This document shows, piece after piece, positions 9,821-22,136 of a stretch of 64,000 nt of DNA (the first letter of the stretch is position 1; each line of letters starts with the position of its first letter). The position numbers were made by a program, and so were the translations under genes. The notes under the pieces are model-generated. The model ran no database searches, was not told the origin of the DNA, and saw only the letters and a program-made list of their open reading frames with translations. Source of the stretch: Euborellia annulipes (taxonomy: Eukaryota; Arthropoda; Insecta; Dermaptera; Anisolabididae); assembly GCA_023213315.1 (NCBI GenBank), contig JAKCPI010012705.1, forward strand, positions 24,533 to 88,532. The letters run 5' to 3'.

Positions 9821-11407
9821 ATTTCAGAAGAAGATCCTCTGAATTTTCCAGAATTTGATCATAATACAAATTCTTATCCAAATGAAGAAGATGTTCCTGC
9901 AGAAATCAATGAACAAGTTTATACCCCGCCGCCAACGCCTCCGCCCCCACCTCCACCCCCAACTACAACAACGACCACAACAACAACAACACCGCCACCA
10001 CCAAAATATGAACTTGATGAACATGGATTTATCAAATTGGATCAATTTAAAGTGCCGGCAAGAAAGGGCGGGAAAACTGTCCGTTTTGATCACCCGGAGG
10101 CTTTAAGGCAACCGATTTTTGTACCGGACGCTGATCCCGAGGCCAATGCAATTGAAAGCAATACGATAAGCACCACACAGAAGACAACGAATAGCAAGAA
10201 ACAAGAGGGAAATGGCACAGAGGTTAGCATATTCCAAGCTCCGCTGGTGGCTGCCTTTACTGTCAAGCAAGATGAACGTGGCCAACCCCAGAGTGTGGAG
10301 CCCCTCTTCAAACTGCAAGTGGACGGTCGTTCCAAGACGCCAGCAAGAGCGACTCCATCCCCTCTCTCCCAATCTACTTCCTTAACGCGCGAACAAGAGC
10401 TTGAAGCCAAAACCAGAGAATTGGAAGCGGAATTGGTGAGACTCCAACAAGCCCATCGATTGCAGCAACAGGAACAGTATCGAATTTATCAAGAAGAGCA
10501 TCGAAGACAACAAAGTTTGTTGCTTGAAGAGCAACGACGACTTCAACAACAGCAATTAAATCGTGGCAAATTCGGGCAACTTCAATCAGCAACAAGCATT
10601 GAAAGGCCGTTTCCATCTCTGACCAATGATCGTGTGCCTGCACAAGAAACAATTCAGTCAAGTTTTCAACAATCTTTCAGCCAAGGGAATACTAATTTTA
10701 GACTCACCCCACAGGCGCAACAACATCAACAGCAACAACAATTCCCACCATTCCCACCTGGAGATCAGGCATTGCGATCTCAGAGACAAGAACAAGGCAC
10801 CGGATTCGCTGAATTGAAATCTCCGTTATTCCCTCTCGAGAGTCTCCCACCACCACCACCATTGCCTCTTCAACTCGCCCCAATCAACAACCATTTTCGG
10901 TCTCAACGTCAAGAACAGGGCACTGGGAACGTCCAATTCCAAAAAAGCATAGGAACATTCCTCGGTGACCAACGTGTACCGCTCACTACTTTCCAACAAC
11001 AACCCCAACAACATTTCCAATCATTCACAAGAGGTCGCTCACAGAGGCAAGAAACTGGCACTGGTAACCTCGGATTGAACACATTCTCGCAACAAAATTT
11101 CCCACAAAATTTCAACAACAATTTCCAAAGGCCTCTGTTTCACAACAATCAACCACAACAATTCCAGCCGCAATTTCCTACAAATTATTTTCCAATCCAA
11201 CAGACAACTGTCAGGCCTCAAGAACAATTTAGAAATCTCTTCTTGAGGTCAGGCCTTGGTCAAGATGTGGCCGGATCAGTCCGTCCTGAAGACCTCAACA
11301 TTGTCTCGGAGGTTCTATCATTAAACCACCAGCGAGTGGACAGTTCAGAAGTCATTCCGGCCATCACAGAAGGTGTTGTTACTGATTTGAGGCCTCCAAC
11401 GATTTAA
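9821..11407 (+). CDS. Secreted Gln/Pro-rich protein, main and last coding exon
   Basis: Starts after CTATTTTCAG in phase 0, continuing the frame of 6302-6520, and ends at TAA 11405-11407 (528 residues). In order: an acidic N-terminal part; a Pro run followed by a Thr run (about exon residues 35-62); a basic segment (PARKGGKTVRF); a segment with AFTVKQDERGQPQ; a Glu/Gln coiled-coil-like region with REQELEAKTRELEAELVRLQ; then a long Gln/Phe/Pro-rich low-complexity region. Three near-identical units RSQRQEQGTG, RSQRQEQGTG and RSQRQETGTG recur about 45-65 residues apart. With the upstream signal peptide this suggests an extracellular, possibly matrix or cuticle-associated protein; that is inference. 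No enzyme motif is seen. Confidence 0.8.
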   Translation: MSEEDPLNFPEFDHNTNSYPNEEDVPAEINEQVYTPPPTPPPPPPPPTTTTTTTTTTPPPPKYELDEHGFIKLDQFKVPARKGGKTVRFDHPEALRQPIFVPDADPEANAIESNTISTTQKTTNSKKQEGNGTEVSIFQAPLVAAFTVKQDERGQPQSVEPLFKLQVDGRSKTPARATPSPLSQSTSLTREQELEAKTRELEAELVRLQQAHRLQQQEQYRIYQEEHRRQQSLLLEEQRRLQQQQLNRGKFGQLQSATSIERPFPSLTNDRVPAQETIQSSFQQSFSQGNTNFRLTPQAQQHQQQQQFPPFPPGDQALRSQRQEQGTGFAELKSPLFPLESLPPPPPLPLQLAPINNHFRSQRQEQGTGNVQFQKSIGTFLGDQRVPLTTFQQQPQQHFQSFTRGRSQRQETGTGNLGLNTFSQQNFPQNFNNNFQRPLFHNNQPQQFQPQFPTNYFPIQQTTVRPQEQFRNLFLRSGLGQDVAGSVRPEDLNIVSEVLSLNHQRVDSSEVIPAITEGVVTDLRPPTI

Positions 11408-11487
11408 GAGTTAGAGAAAAAGAGAAAATACCTTTCTAAAAAGCCAATGCATTGTTGAAAAAAAAATGTACATATTTAATTATTATT

Positions 11488-11493
11488 AATAAA
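11488..11493 (+). promoter_or_regulatory. Polyadenylation signal
   Basis: AATAAA lies about 80 bases after the stop codon at 11407, with a second overlapping AATAAA just behind it. The position fits the end of the secreted-protein transcript. Confidence 0.6.
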
Positions 11494-13812
11494 ATAAAAA
11501 AACTAATTTAATGTTTGTTCTTAAATGAAAAACAAGAACTTCGCTCAATTTTTTTTTTTTAATTTAAATTACAAAATATTGCCATTTAAGTTCGAAACAG
11601 GGCGATTTAAGATGTAACAGGGAAGAGAAAAATTGTGTTTTCTATTTTGAGAAACGCTAAACAATGAAAAAAGAATAGTTTTTTTTTTATTATTAAGGCT
11701 ATTATTTACCTTTTTTGGTCAAAGAATTTAATGAAGAGCTCTAGATTCAATGAAGGAATGTGTATGACATCAGATTAGATAATATTAATAAGAAATTTAC
11801 AATTTATTCATTCTTCACAAATGATCAGTCATATACTTAATTGTAGATGCATGAAGATGAAATCAAAAAAACTTGTTTATAAAATCCTTTATTGATAAAA
11901 TTTTATTATTACATATTTTCATTCCTCACTGGTTTATTTTAGATTAAATAATATATATTTGCCTCAGATGATACCTACATATTTAAAAAAAAAAAAATTA
12001 TAATTAATTAAATAAATAGAAATAGGTTATAAAAAGAATAAACAAACAACAATTAAATTCAAAGAGACCAAATACTAATGGCACTGAATTAATGAGATGT
12101 AGAAGATATATAGCTATATAAAAAGTTGAAAGTTCTCATTCATTATATAGAGATTTAATAAAATCAATTGGATACCAATTGATATAATAAATGGACAGAA
12201 AAGGGCAGTCAAGATTAAAATAAATTCTAGCGTGATCTGCCTGTCAACTTGTTAAAAAGGAAATTGATTTTATTATTTTTACTTTTTCCTTCTATAGATA
12301 CGAGTAAACTTGATAAATAGAAGACATGATTTTTTATTATTTTCCGCCATCTTAATTTCCCCTTTATATTCTCTTAGTTTAATATATCTTAAATTACTAA
12401 ACTAACATTTTTAATATAAATTATTATTGAAATTAATATTCGAATATTATTTTGTTATAATATAAATCAAATATTTAATCAGAATCTGTTTGTTATTATT
12501 ATTTTTTTTAATTCTCTATGTAAATAATTTTCTTTTATTATTACAAATAAAATTTTAAAAAAAGTAAAAAATACAATAAATAAATATAAATTTCATTCAA
12601 ACTTTAAAATTATTAGTAATTAGATATAAAGATCTAAAAATTAATAATGAATTTTAACCTCAAATAATGAAATTTATATTCTTTGATTTATTGATTGTTA
12701 TTGCGTTTTGTTTAATTCTTCTTAGCCATAAATTAAAAAAAAATCATTCAGGTAATATTATTAATTTATTGTTTACTTGCCTTAAATAAATAAAATGAAA
12801 TTGCAATACTTTCTCTACTTCGTATACGAGAAAGTAAAAAAGATTAAAATTATTTATAATATCATTAAGTTACAGTCAAACCAAACAATCCAAATGTATT
12901 TTATAAGTTATTTTTCATTGTATATACAGTACAATAGAGATAAACGAAATTTTCTTTTAATTAGAAAATCAAATTCCGTTGACAATTAGAAATTAATAAT
13001 TAAATAACCTAAAAAAAAAAAAAATTGTGGATATATTGATTGTTGCGTCATTTAATTTTAAATTATTTTATATTATATCCCATCGTTGTTCATGCCATTG
13101 TAATACACTTATTGTATATTTGTCACGTTCATATTGTAATACTTTCTAAAATAAAAAAAATAATATTTAAATTCTTGTTTCAACAGATTTTAATTTTTCC
13201 ATCGAAATCATTAGCTGATTAAAAAAAAAGAAGAAAAAGGGTTAATCAGAGAGAGGAAAAAGGAAAAAACCGCAAAAAATTATCCGGATTAACACAGAGC
13301 TCTCTCTTAGAAAAAAAATTAAAAAAATGACTGGAAACCCCAGATAAAAGTGTGTAAATTAAGCGGCAAAAATCGCACTTAAGACTAATTTTCTTGCAAA
13401 AAGTTTAAAGTTTTCTAATAATTAAATTAAAGAACACTTGCTCCACTATGAAAATTAAATTATCAGTGTATTTGTTAAAATAATATTATTTGCTTTATGT
13501 ATTTTGTAAATAACTATCTATATATTCAAAGGAAAAAATTAAAATGACAATTCTTTATTCAATTCATTTTATAAATATACATTAGAAATACATGTAGCCA
13601 ACATTTAATTTTTTTACTGTTAACCGACTTCACTTTTTTATTTCATTTCAATCGGTTCTTATTTTTTGTAGTCAAAGGAAAAAAATTCAATTGGAAATGA
13701 TGTAACTTGACGAGGTGCCGGTAGATGGCTACGGCCAGAGGCCGGTTGGGTTTGAGGTGTGTGTCTTCGTGCACGAAAGCACCTCGGGTAAGTAAACGGG
13801 GATCGCTATAGG
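11494..13812. other. AT-rich intergenic, no gene seen
   Basis: Very AT-rich, with long A and T runs. At 12807-12838 a small hairpin (ACTTTCTCTACTTCGTATACGAGAAAGT) resembles the tail hairpin of family A. Nothing else was recognised. Confidence 0.45.
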
Positions 13813-14219
13813 CAGGGGCGACGGAACGAATTTGAATCAGGGGGGGGCAAAAAATTTTTTTTAGAAAATTAAAATAATTTAATATGTTTAAATAGTATAA
13901 AACAAAAACAAATCTACTATAAAACTTTAAAAATTTTAAATAAAATCACAAGTTTAATAAAATTAAAATTTTAAAAAATTTGATAGTGATTTTATCAAAA
14001 ATTTTTGGAAAAATTTGGAAAAAAATGAATTTCTTACTCTTTTAATTTTTTTTAATTTAGAAGATTTTATTTTTCAAAAGAAAAAATATATCATTTTTAA
14101 AAATCATTTTTCATCACCTATCATTTTTAAAAATAAATGAAATAAAAGAAGAAATTTTGCCCCCCTCTGTAGGTTGCCAGGGGGGGGGCAATACCCTTGC
14201 CCCCAGTCCGGCACCTATG
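13813..14219. mobile_element. hAT-like MITE, G/C-tract type
   Basis: Starts CAGGGGCGACGGAACG and ends CAGTCCGGCACCTATG, flanked by exact 8-bp repeats GCTATAGG (13805-13812, 14220-14227). The inside is AT-rich with runs of G near the left and runs of C and G near the right. No coding capacity. Confidence 0.75.
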
Positions 14220-15163
14220 GCTATAGGAATTTCAAAATAAAATAAAATAAAATGTGCTTGCTAAAATTTAAGATGAAAATAGCCAGATAAATTGACTTAT
14301 ACATTTAGAAACCGATTAACATAATAAGCGTACTTTATTTTATATTTTTTAATTAAAATCTTGTGCAAGGTTTTTCAAAATTTTTTTGTCACAAGGCAAA
14401 AAAAAACATAACAAAAAATAAGAATAGAAGGAAAAATTGAGCCATTTGATCATTTTAAGGGAAGGAAAGGGGGGGGGGCTCAGGTTGGAGGATGGCTCAG
14501 AGGAACGAGTCCCTCTTAATTCGGGCACCTCGGATGGCTTTTATTATAAAAGGAATTTTTTTTTATGGCTCTTGACTTGAGTTCAACCGTCTCTGTAATG
14601 GAGCAAATTAATTAAATAAAGAACGAAAGTGAAGATGAATAAATTAAAAAACAAAATATAAAAGATAAAATTCATTTTATTTCTTTATCTAGCAAAATAT
14701 ATCATCTGGAAGACACAAATATTATATAAATACTCTAGCAAAAATATAACATTCTTATATAATTTTATATTCATATATCTCACACTCTCTCTCTCTCTCT
14801 CTCTCTCTCTCTAAATATATAAATATACAATAGGCCTATTTATTTGCATTTAGTCAATAAAATTTGTTTGTTTTAGGGTAGAGGCTAGATAAAATTAAAA
14901 ATAAAAAAGTCGATGGGTAGAATGAAAGAAAAAAAAAAACAAAATCAATTTTTTTTTTCTTTTTTTTGACTCGTTTGTGTTTTTTTTTTGTTCAGTCAAG
15001 AGATTTCCTGAAAAGAAAATGAGAAAAAAAAAAATAAAATAAAAAAAATTAAATTAAAATAAAAAATATTCGGGAATATCACAATTAAATATATTGGAAA
15101 ATTTGAGAAAATTTCTCTAAGGGTTCCTTCTCTTCTTGGATCCTTTACAATTTACATTCTTAT
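14220..15163. other. AT-rich intergenic, simple repeats
   Basis: Contains a poly-G tract near 14470, a CT microsatellite (about 14785-14812) and many A runs. A GAGTTCAACC box near 14580 may be a SINE remnant. No gene seen. Confidence 0.45.
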
Positions 15164-16170
15164 CAGGGGCGTATATAAGGAGGGGGGAGGGGGTCCAGGC
15201 CCCCCGAAATTTTCCAAATACATATATATTAGAGCCAATAGCGGAATCAGGGGGGCAGAGGGACCGCCCCCCCCCCCATTGGACCGACAAAAATTCAAGT
15301 TTTACCAATAGATAGGATTAGAAGGCCTTGTTATTGCCTATCTATTGGTAAATCTACAGTCCTGGGTGAGTGCAAATCAAAAGTTTTATATAATATTTTA
15401 AAACTAAACAAAAAAATTATAAATTTGCCAGAATGTTTTTTATTATTCAATGTTATAAAATTTATTTACATTGACTTTCAATTTTTTAAATGAAATAAAA
15501 AAAAAAAAATTTGGGCCCCCCTTGACCAAGTCCTGGTACCGCCACTGATTAGAGCCCTGCACGGGTACGGATAGGCCCGTAAGCCAGTTACCCGCTCGGC
15601 CCGCGGGCTTTGGAGGCCATGAAAAAATTACGGGCGGGCCTGAAGAATGGTAAAAAATTAAGGGCAGGGCGGTAAGTCAAAACAATTACGGACACGGGCC
15701 AAGAATCGGCCCGTGCAGGCAGGGCCGGATCTAGGGGGGGGGGGGCAGTGAATGCGTGTGCCCCGGGCGGCAGATTTTAGGGGGCGGCAATTAAAGATTT
15801 ACTAAAAAAAAAGGTAAAATGATATGAATTTTGTATAGAAAATTTTAAGGAGAGGGCGGCAAATTAAATTTTGCCCTCCCTGCGTGCAGGGCTCTAATAT
15901 ACATGGAAAAGTTTTTTCCGCAGGGTGAAAAATTTTGGTTTCGCAAAAGCAAAAATGTTCCGCGGGGCGGCAAAAATTTTCGTGCCTCTAAAAAAAAAAA
16001 AGGTAAAATGATTTTCACGGTCGGGAAAAATAAATTTGATTCCGCATAAACAAAATTTTTCGCAGGGCGGCGCGGAAAAAATTTAGTTTCTTTAAAAAAA
16101 AAATTTTCCGCAGAAACATTTTTGAGTTCAGCCCCCCCCCCCCCCCGGAAAATTTCTATATACGCCCCTG
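15164..16170. mobile_element. Outer hAT-like MITE holding further G/C-tract elements
   Basis: The left end CAGGGGCGTATATAAGG and the right end TTTCTATATACGCCCCTG are inverted repeats. Flanks are ATTCTTAT (15156-15163) and ATTCTTAA (16171-16178), an 8-bp duplication with one mismatch. Inside, an element with ends AATAGCGGAATC and GGTACCGCCACTG (about 15237-15546) lies next to one with ends AGAGCCCTGCACGGG and CGTGCAGGGCTCT (about 15551-15898). The latter holds a CAGGGCCGGATCT type element. All are non-coding. Confidence 0.7.
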
Positions 16171-16244
16171 ATTCTTAAATAAAAGTTTGAATTGTAACAA
16201 GATATCCACTTAATATATTTAGTATTTTCCAAATTTCTAAATTT

Positions 16245-16722
16245 AGCAGATATGAGTAGGATGGCAGCCAGGAAAGAAGTCAGACAAAAATTTAATCATT
16301 CTTTATCTAATTTTATTTCGACGTTTCGGACACAAATCGTGCCCTTCCTCAGGACAATCGATAGTTAGTAAAATACAGATGGGCGTATTTTGTTTATTAA
16401 CAATATAAAAACACAATTCACGGGAGTGTTTCTTGCTGAATATATTTGATGTCATTCATTGACGCCTTTCGCATTAAAATCTTAAATCTTAATGCGAAAG
16501 GCGTCAATGAATGACATCAAATATATTCAGCAAGAAACACTCCCGTGAATTGTGTTTTTATATTGTTAATAAACAAAATACGCCCATCTGTATTTTACTA
16601 ACTATCGATTGTCCTGAGGAAGGGCACGATTTGTGTCCGAAACGTCGAAATAAAATTAGATAAAGATTGATTAAATTTTTATCTGATTTCTTTCCTGGCT
16701 GCCATCCAACTCATATCTGCTA
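16245..16722. mobile_element. Near-perfect palindrome with hammerhead-like core
   Basis: Two arms of about 220 bp meet near 16480. The right-arm module (16614-16646) reads CTGAGGA, one A, GGGCAC, loop GATTT, GTGTCC, GAAAC, GTC. The left arm (16320-16353) is its inverse. Outer ends carry GGCAGCCAGGAAAGAA and its inverse. Arm identity is high, so it is young or was recently duplicated. Confidence 0.85.
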
Positions 16723-19700
16723 ATAGTTCAGCCATCATCTCAATATTATTTCTAAATTTATTTATCAAAAATAATTAAATAAAATTATTTTTAATTTTTA
16801 AAATATTAAATGAAAAATTTGTTGAAATTTTAAAATATTCTAATAAATTAAATTTTGTGACTATGGGACACCCTGTATATTAATATTTGTAAAGTCCAAA
16901 TGTCCGAAAAGAAGCCATGAATGTTTATTAATTAACTTTACTTACAATTAGACAATTTGATTTATATTCATAAAAATAAAGTTTCACTTTAAAAAACAGC
17001 AAAATTGAAAACACAAAAAAAAAAAAAAAAAAAAAAAAAATAAAAAAAAAGCCAACATGCCCAGAAGAGAGAATTTTGCATGCGTTTAGTGAATTGAGAG
17101 GGGGAAGGGGGGGGGGGGTGGAAGAGGAGGGGAGGGGGAAAGTACTTTTTAAAGAAGTTAAAAAAAGAGAATTTTTTTTGTTAATATTCCAAAAAAAAAA
17201 GAATTTATACATTAAATTTATTTTGAATTTTTTCTTAACAGAAAAAAATAATCACAATTTTATTGCAACATTCCCAAACAAATATATATACGTATATAAT
17301 ATATATATATAAACATTAAATATAAATTTTTGAATTTATAAAAAAAAAATTTCTTTTTTGAATTAGTGCTTTGATTCTCAATCGATTAAAAGAATGCCGA
17401 CCCCGCAGTGAGAATTAAAATCCCAAAGAATATAATCTAAAATGACGTAGTTCTCCGCCACACCGGGAATTTTTTTGAAATCTTTTTCCGTTTCTATTTT
17501 TCTTATTCAATTGAAAAGAACCTCGGATCCGCGAATTATTTCTTGTGCTGTGGGCCTGAGGTTCGCTTCCTGCCCCAAGCCGAAATTAAATTGAAAATGA
17601 CTCGAAATACGTTGCAACCAATAAATATATTGAAACATATCGCCTAGTGTTTTTAATTACCGGCAAAAAAAACGACCAAACTCGCTCAAAATTTTCACAT
17701 ACGCATTGAAGATGGCCGATTAGAGGGACCGAAAAATTTGCAATGAATTGAAGTGGTGAGAGAGAAGAAGTAGAAGTTTTTTCTCCTTATCTTCCTAATA
17801 ATTAATATTATCTATGGATAAAAAGATTTTAATCAGGCTATAAACCTTAAATATAATTTAATTAATTCAGGGGTCAAAGTCGGTCTTGAGCCAAAAAATC
17901 CTAGGGTCAATAAAATCCATTGATTATAAAATAAAAAATTCTATAAATGACTAGAAAGAATTAAGTAGAATAAAAACCAAAGATAATTGTATTTTAAACA
18001 CAAAAATTCTAGCTTTGGCACTTGTAATTACGAAGACATTTGAAAAATTGATAAAAACTTTATAAAAGTTGAGTTGCTTACATAAATAAACAGGAAGAAA
18101 GAAAGAGAAATTTTAAGCATCTTGATTGTTGAATTTCTTGCTGAATACAATAATGAAAAAAAAAGTAAATGACTATTTGAAATAAAATCAGTGGTTAACA
18201 TATAACCTCATGGCCTTATAATTAAAATTTAGGAGAGATTAATACTGAATTTTGGGAATAAAAAATAAGGCTAAGTAATAGGTGAGGTTGGGTATACAAA
18301 AAAACAAAATATATTGAAAAAAATATTTATTTTTTTTAAATATATTTTGTTTTTTAGTATGGACAGAAGAAGAAGGCCTCTCAGCCCCACTTGGTACTTA
18401 ACATTACGTTAGCCCTATTTTTTATTTATTATATTTAAAAGTAAACTCTCCGAGTTGTGCAGATATTTAATTTGTTTTGTACTGAGAAAAATCTAAAACT
18501 CTCCAAATTATAAATTATAATTTAATGAATGAATAAAGTGTATGAGTTTGTTTGATGTTTTTTTTTTTTTTTTTTTTAATAATCATAATTAATAAATTTT
18601 TCAACAATAAAATTCAATGAATAAAATTTAATTTAAAGAATATAAAATTAATTATCTAATATGCGCTTTTTAAACATGGCGCATGGTAAAATATTTTCAA
18701 TTTTTTGTTGTCCCACTTTTTGTATTCAGCAAGGGAATTTATTATAACGTCTTTCTAGTAGAACGATCCAAGAGTTCATGCCCGTGTCCCGATACAACCT
18801 AACCTCTAAATAAAACGTAGAAGAAAATAAGAAGACCGGTATCAATAATAGATTGAGAATACACACATTAATACAAACGAAACAAATATAAATATTTTAC
18901 AAATTAATTGATTTTTAACAAATCTTTTTTATAAAAAGTTCATTTTTTTTTGTTTGTTTCAATTATTATTTTCTATGTATAAAAAATATAAAAATTTATC
19001 CGCTATCAAATTACAAAAACGTATTTATATCACAAAGAAAAAAAAAATCACTAAAGTGAACAGCGTAGCTTTTGTTCTCCAAATTTCATCATCCTATAAA
19101 AATACAAAATCATTTATGATAATTTAATTAGATTTGATACAATTTGCATGCAACGGAAAGAGAGATGAAGTGTTAAAAAAAAGTTAATGTATGGATGATT
19201 AAAAAAATTTTTTTTCTATATTGCAGTGTCATATAATAAAGACATTTGAACCTCGTTGTGGGAACAATAATCACTTTTTAGTAAAATAATTATGAAAAAC
19301 ATATAACCAAGTATTTAATAATTTAAATAAGCGAATTTAAATTATTTAAAAAATTGCAATATAGTGTATTATAACAACTTTAAGAAAAAATATAATTAGA
19401 TTCGTATAGAATGAATTTTATTCCATATCACTAGCAATATGAGAAAGAAAAAGGAACATGCATTAAAAAGATTTTATTAATATAAACAAAAAATTATTAT
19501 AAAATATAAGGATATAAAAAAAGTTGGATTAAAAAATAAAAAGGAAGAAAAGGATTTCCATCAAAGCGGTAAATTATACAAAATTAGGTTAATAAATTAT
19601 GACAGGTTAATCTGGAACATAAGAAAGAAATTATGAATAAAAATGATAATTAAAAGGAAAAGAAGAGAATCTAAATAAAAGATTTCTTTTTTTTTCGCCT

Positions 19701-20039
19701 ATCCATTTTCCTGGGACGGGATGGAAACTCTTGACCCCAGGATCTAATGCTCTCAAAGGCAATATCACAAATACGTGAAATTCATAACGACAGAATTTAT
19801 TTTGACGACGAAAAGGATCAATTGAAAGAGATCTTTTATTTGTATATTCTCTAAGGAAATTATTTCTTGTGTACCCCAAAAAATAAAAAGAAAATTTTAA
19901 GCAAAAAGCAAGCAGCAAAGAGAAAAGAAGATGGATTAGAATTATTCTTAAAAAATTGAAGTTTTTATTTGAAAAAATAAAATCACATGGAGATTGCAGC
20001 TATTTTATTATTAAAAATTTATTCTGTGTTACAAGCATT
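16723..20039. other. AT-rich intergenic, no gene supported
   Basis: Contains an A tract (about 17016-17050), a purine-rich tract (about 17095-17150) whose open frames are low-complexity artefacts, a perfect hairpin around 18298-18352 (ACAAAATATATT arms) and SINE-like B boxes near 17562 and 19720. A mariner-like terminal piece GGGACACCCTGTATA lies at 16866-16880. No exon recognised. Confidence 0.45.
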
Positions 20040-20275
20040 TGATTTTCTGTTTATTTGTAAAAATTACAACGTTTCGGACTCTCATTCTGTCGCCTTCTTC
20101 AGGTACAATTCAGCTAAGATTATAAAGGTTGTTACATCTCAATTGAATTGAGATTGTCACAGATGTAACAACCTTTGTAATCTTAGCTGAATTGTACCTG
20201 AAGAAGGCCACAGAATGAGTGGCCGAAACGTTGTAATTTTTACAAATAAACCACAGTTAAACCGAAAAATCAAAT
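20040..20275. mobile_element. Palindromic element with hammerhead-like core
   Basis: Right arm module (20195-20235): TAC, CTGAAGA, one A, GGCCAC, 7-base loop, GTGGCC, GAAACGTT, GTA. Stem II is six perfect pairs and TAC/GTA can close stem I. The left arm is the inverse with a few changes. Arms continue into AATTTTTACAAATAAA. Confidence 0.8.
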
Positions 20276-20501
20276 TCTTTTAGTAATGATAACAACTGTG
20301 AAAGCCTAGACTCCAAAATGAACAAATGAATATTTCGTATTTATGAGCAATCTTTTAAAAATTATTTAATTTGTTTTTTCATTAGGAATTTATAAAACTC
20401 AGAAAAAGAGTTATGAAGACAATAAATAGTTCACGGCGAGCCCATCTTCTCTAATATATTGAATAGAAATGTGTGACGATTTGCAAAACACCCGTGGCTT
20501 G
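20276..20501. other. AT-rich spacer
   Basis: No feature recognised between the palindrome and the MITE. Confidence 0.3.
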
Positions 20502-20709
20502 TAGAGTCGGCCCCACAAAGTCCTGAAGTGCTCGAGAGCCTTGAGCTTAGGCAACCGAAATGTTTATTCGTCGGATGTGTTGTCTTAAAAGTAGCTTGGA
20601 TGAATTATTTATTTTAACACTATTGGTTTGGCTTTCCGTTACTCCATTTGGTTGACTAAGCTCAAGACTACACTCTCGATCACGACAGTCACTTGTGGCG
20701 CCGACTGTA
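20502..20709. mobile_element. TA-flanked MITE (CAGTCGGCGCC type)
   Basis: The right end CACTTGTGGCGCCGACTGTA and a decayed left end TAGAGTCGGCCCCACAAAG are inverted. Inner arm motifs CTCGAGAG, GAGCTTAG and their inverses match the second copy at 38768-38940. The TA boundary suggests Tc1/mariner-type mobilisation. Confidence 0.7.
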
Positions 20710-21238
20710 CTAAAGATGATCCCATCACACTGGGATCGAAATATTTACAAAATACACAAATTATCTGTCTCTAGCTGTAAATTAAAAGTTTTAATGGAGA
20801 AATGGAAAGCAATTGCTAAATTAATAACACATTCCATCTTAATTTCATCAAATTATACAGATGCGGGAAATATAATTTTTTGTAAGTGAATTGCTCTAAT
20901 CGTAGAGTTATAATCACCGGAATGGTTTCTCTATACCGTTCGAAAATTATAAAATAGGGAGAAATAAATTATATTTCTATGTACGATATAAAGACATTTA
21001 CAAAATATTAGTGACTTGCGAGTTAGTTTAGTGCAATTAACTCCAAAAACGGGCAAACCCCAACACCCAAAGAAAAAGTTTCCCTCCAACGCCAAATTGT
21101 TCTATCCCCTCCCCGTAGTATGTAATAAGAAGTGTTTTCTCCGAAATATTCACACTCTAAAAAGTTATTTTCTCATTGCCAAAAGCCTAGCCTGCACCTA
21201 TTATCATTCATATTTCTTGGCACGCCACATCCTTTTGT

Positions 21239-21340
21239 ATTTCCAATAAAGATTTTCATTTTTTTAATAAAAACAATGAAATAATCAAAAGTAGAAAACG
21301 CATAGGTGGGACTTAATATTGACCCTCACTGTACATAAAT
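21239..21340. mobile_element. Half copy of TA MITE (CAGTGAGGG type)
   Basis: Carries one arm, AACAATGAAATAATCAAAAG, ending ACCCTCACTGTA. It matches the right halves of full copies at 40624-40833 and 61779-61996. The other arm is missing. Confidence 0.65.
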
Positions 21341-21449
21341 GCGCTAAAGTGAACTAACTGTTCAGGAGATAAAGAGGGGTAAAATTTGCTTTGTTACATT
21401 TTAATACTCTATTACATTTTTTATAATTTTTGAGCCCGCTCCATATTTT

Positions 21450-21625
21450 TTTTTTTTTTTTATTATTTAAGGTCTTTCGGCATCTGAGGGCATTTAGACC
21501 TGGTCCCTATTTATTTCAAATGATTGGTATCCAAATAAATTTTTCCCCTGGGACGGTATACGAACCCTTGACCTCTGGCACGAGAAGCTAATGCTAATGC
21601 CATAGGCCAAGAAGCTTAAAAGCTC
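21450..21625 (-). mobile_element. tRNA-derived SINE fragment
   Basis: On the - strand a TGGCCTATGGC box and a GGTCAAGGGTTCGTATACC box resemble the A and B boxes of an RNA polymerase III promoter. They are followed by a body with ATTTGGATACCAATC-like sequence and a TTTCGGCATCTGAGG-type stretch shared with other SINE pieces here. Length and decay suggest an old copy. Confidence 0.55.
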
Positions 21626-21894
21626 GCTCCACATCTGTAAAATTTGATGGAGTGCGTTATGTAAATAAATAAATAATTTTACTCTGGAAAGCGATCGCTT
21701 TCCATTTCTTCATTAAACCTATTGAAAAATTAAAAATATTAATATCTACCATCTCCATGTGTCCGTGAAAAAAACAAAAAAAAAAATCATTGTTTAAATA
21801 ATATTAGAAAGCGAGTTCACCAATTTGATTTGTTTTAAATAATTGCCAACTGCACAAACATGATGTGTGTGATTTTTGTTTAAAACCATTTATA

Positions 21895-22015
21895 CCTCCC
21901 AGCCACTATTTATTTCAATTGATTGGTAACCAATTCTATTGAAATAAATAGGGACGGGGAAGCGAACTCCTGGTGGAGTATTCTACCACTATGCTTCGGT
22001 TCAGGAATTGTTTCT
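21895..22015 (-). mobile_element. tRNA-derived SINE fragment
   Basis: On the - strand AGTGGTAGAATACTCC and GGAGTTCGCTTCCC look like A and B boxes, followed by GGGACGG-like and AATTGGTTACCAATC-like body sequence shared with 21450-21625. No gene. Confidence 0.5.
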
Positions 22016-22136
22016 TACATATAAATGTGCGAAAATGTGCGATGATATGGACGAGATTCTGATTTTGTTTTGTTTTGGGGAGAAGTGAAATAAAAAAAAA
22101 AAATAAATAAACCCACACACACAAAACGACAGAAAC

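Noticed and set aside
16928..17312. Open frames on both strands around 17.0-17.3 kb
   Set aside because: They arise from A, T and G homopolymers and purine-rich tracts; no protein-like composition and no splice signals.
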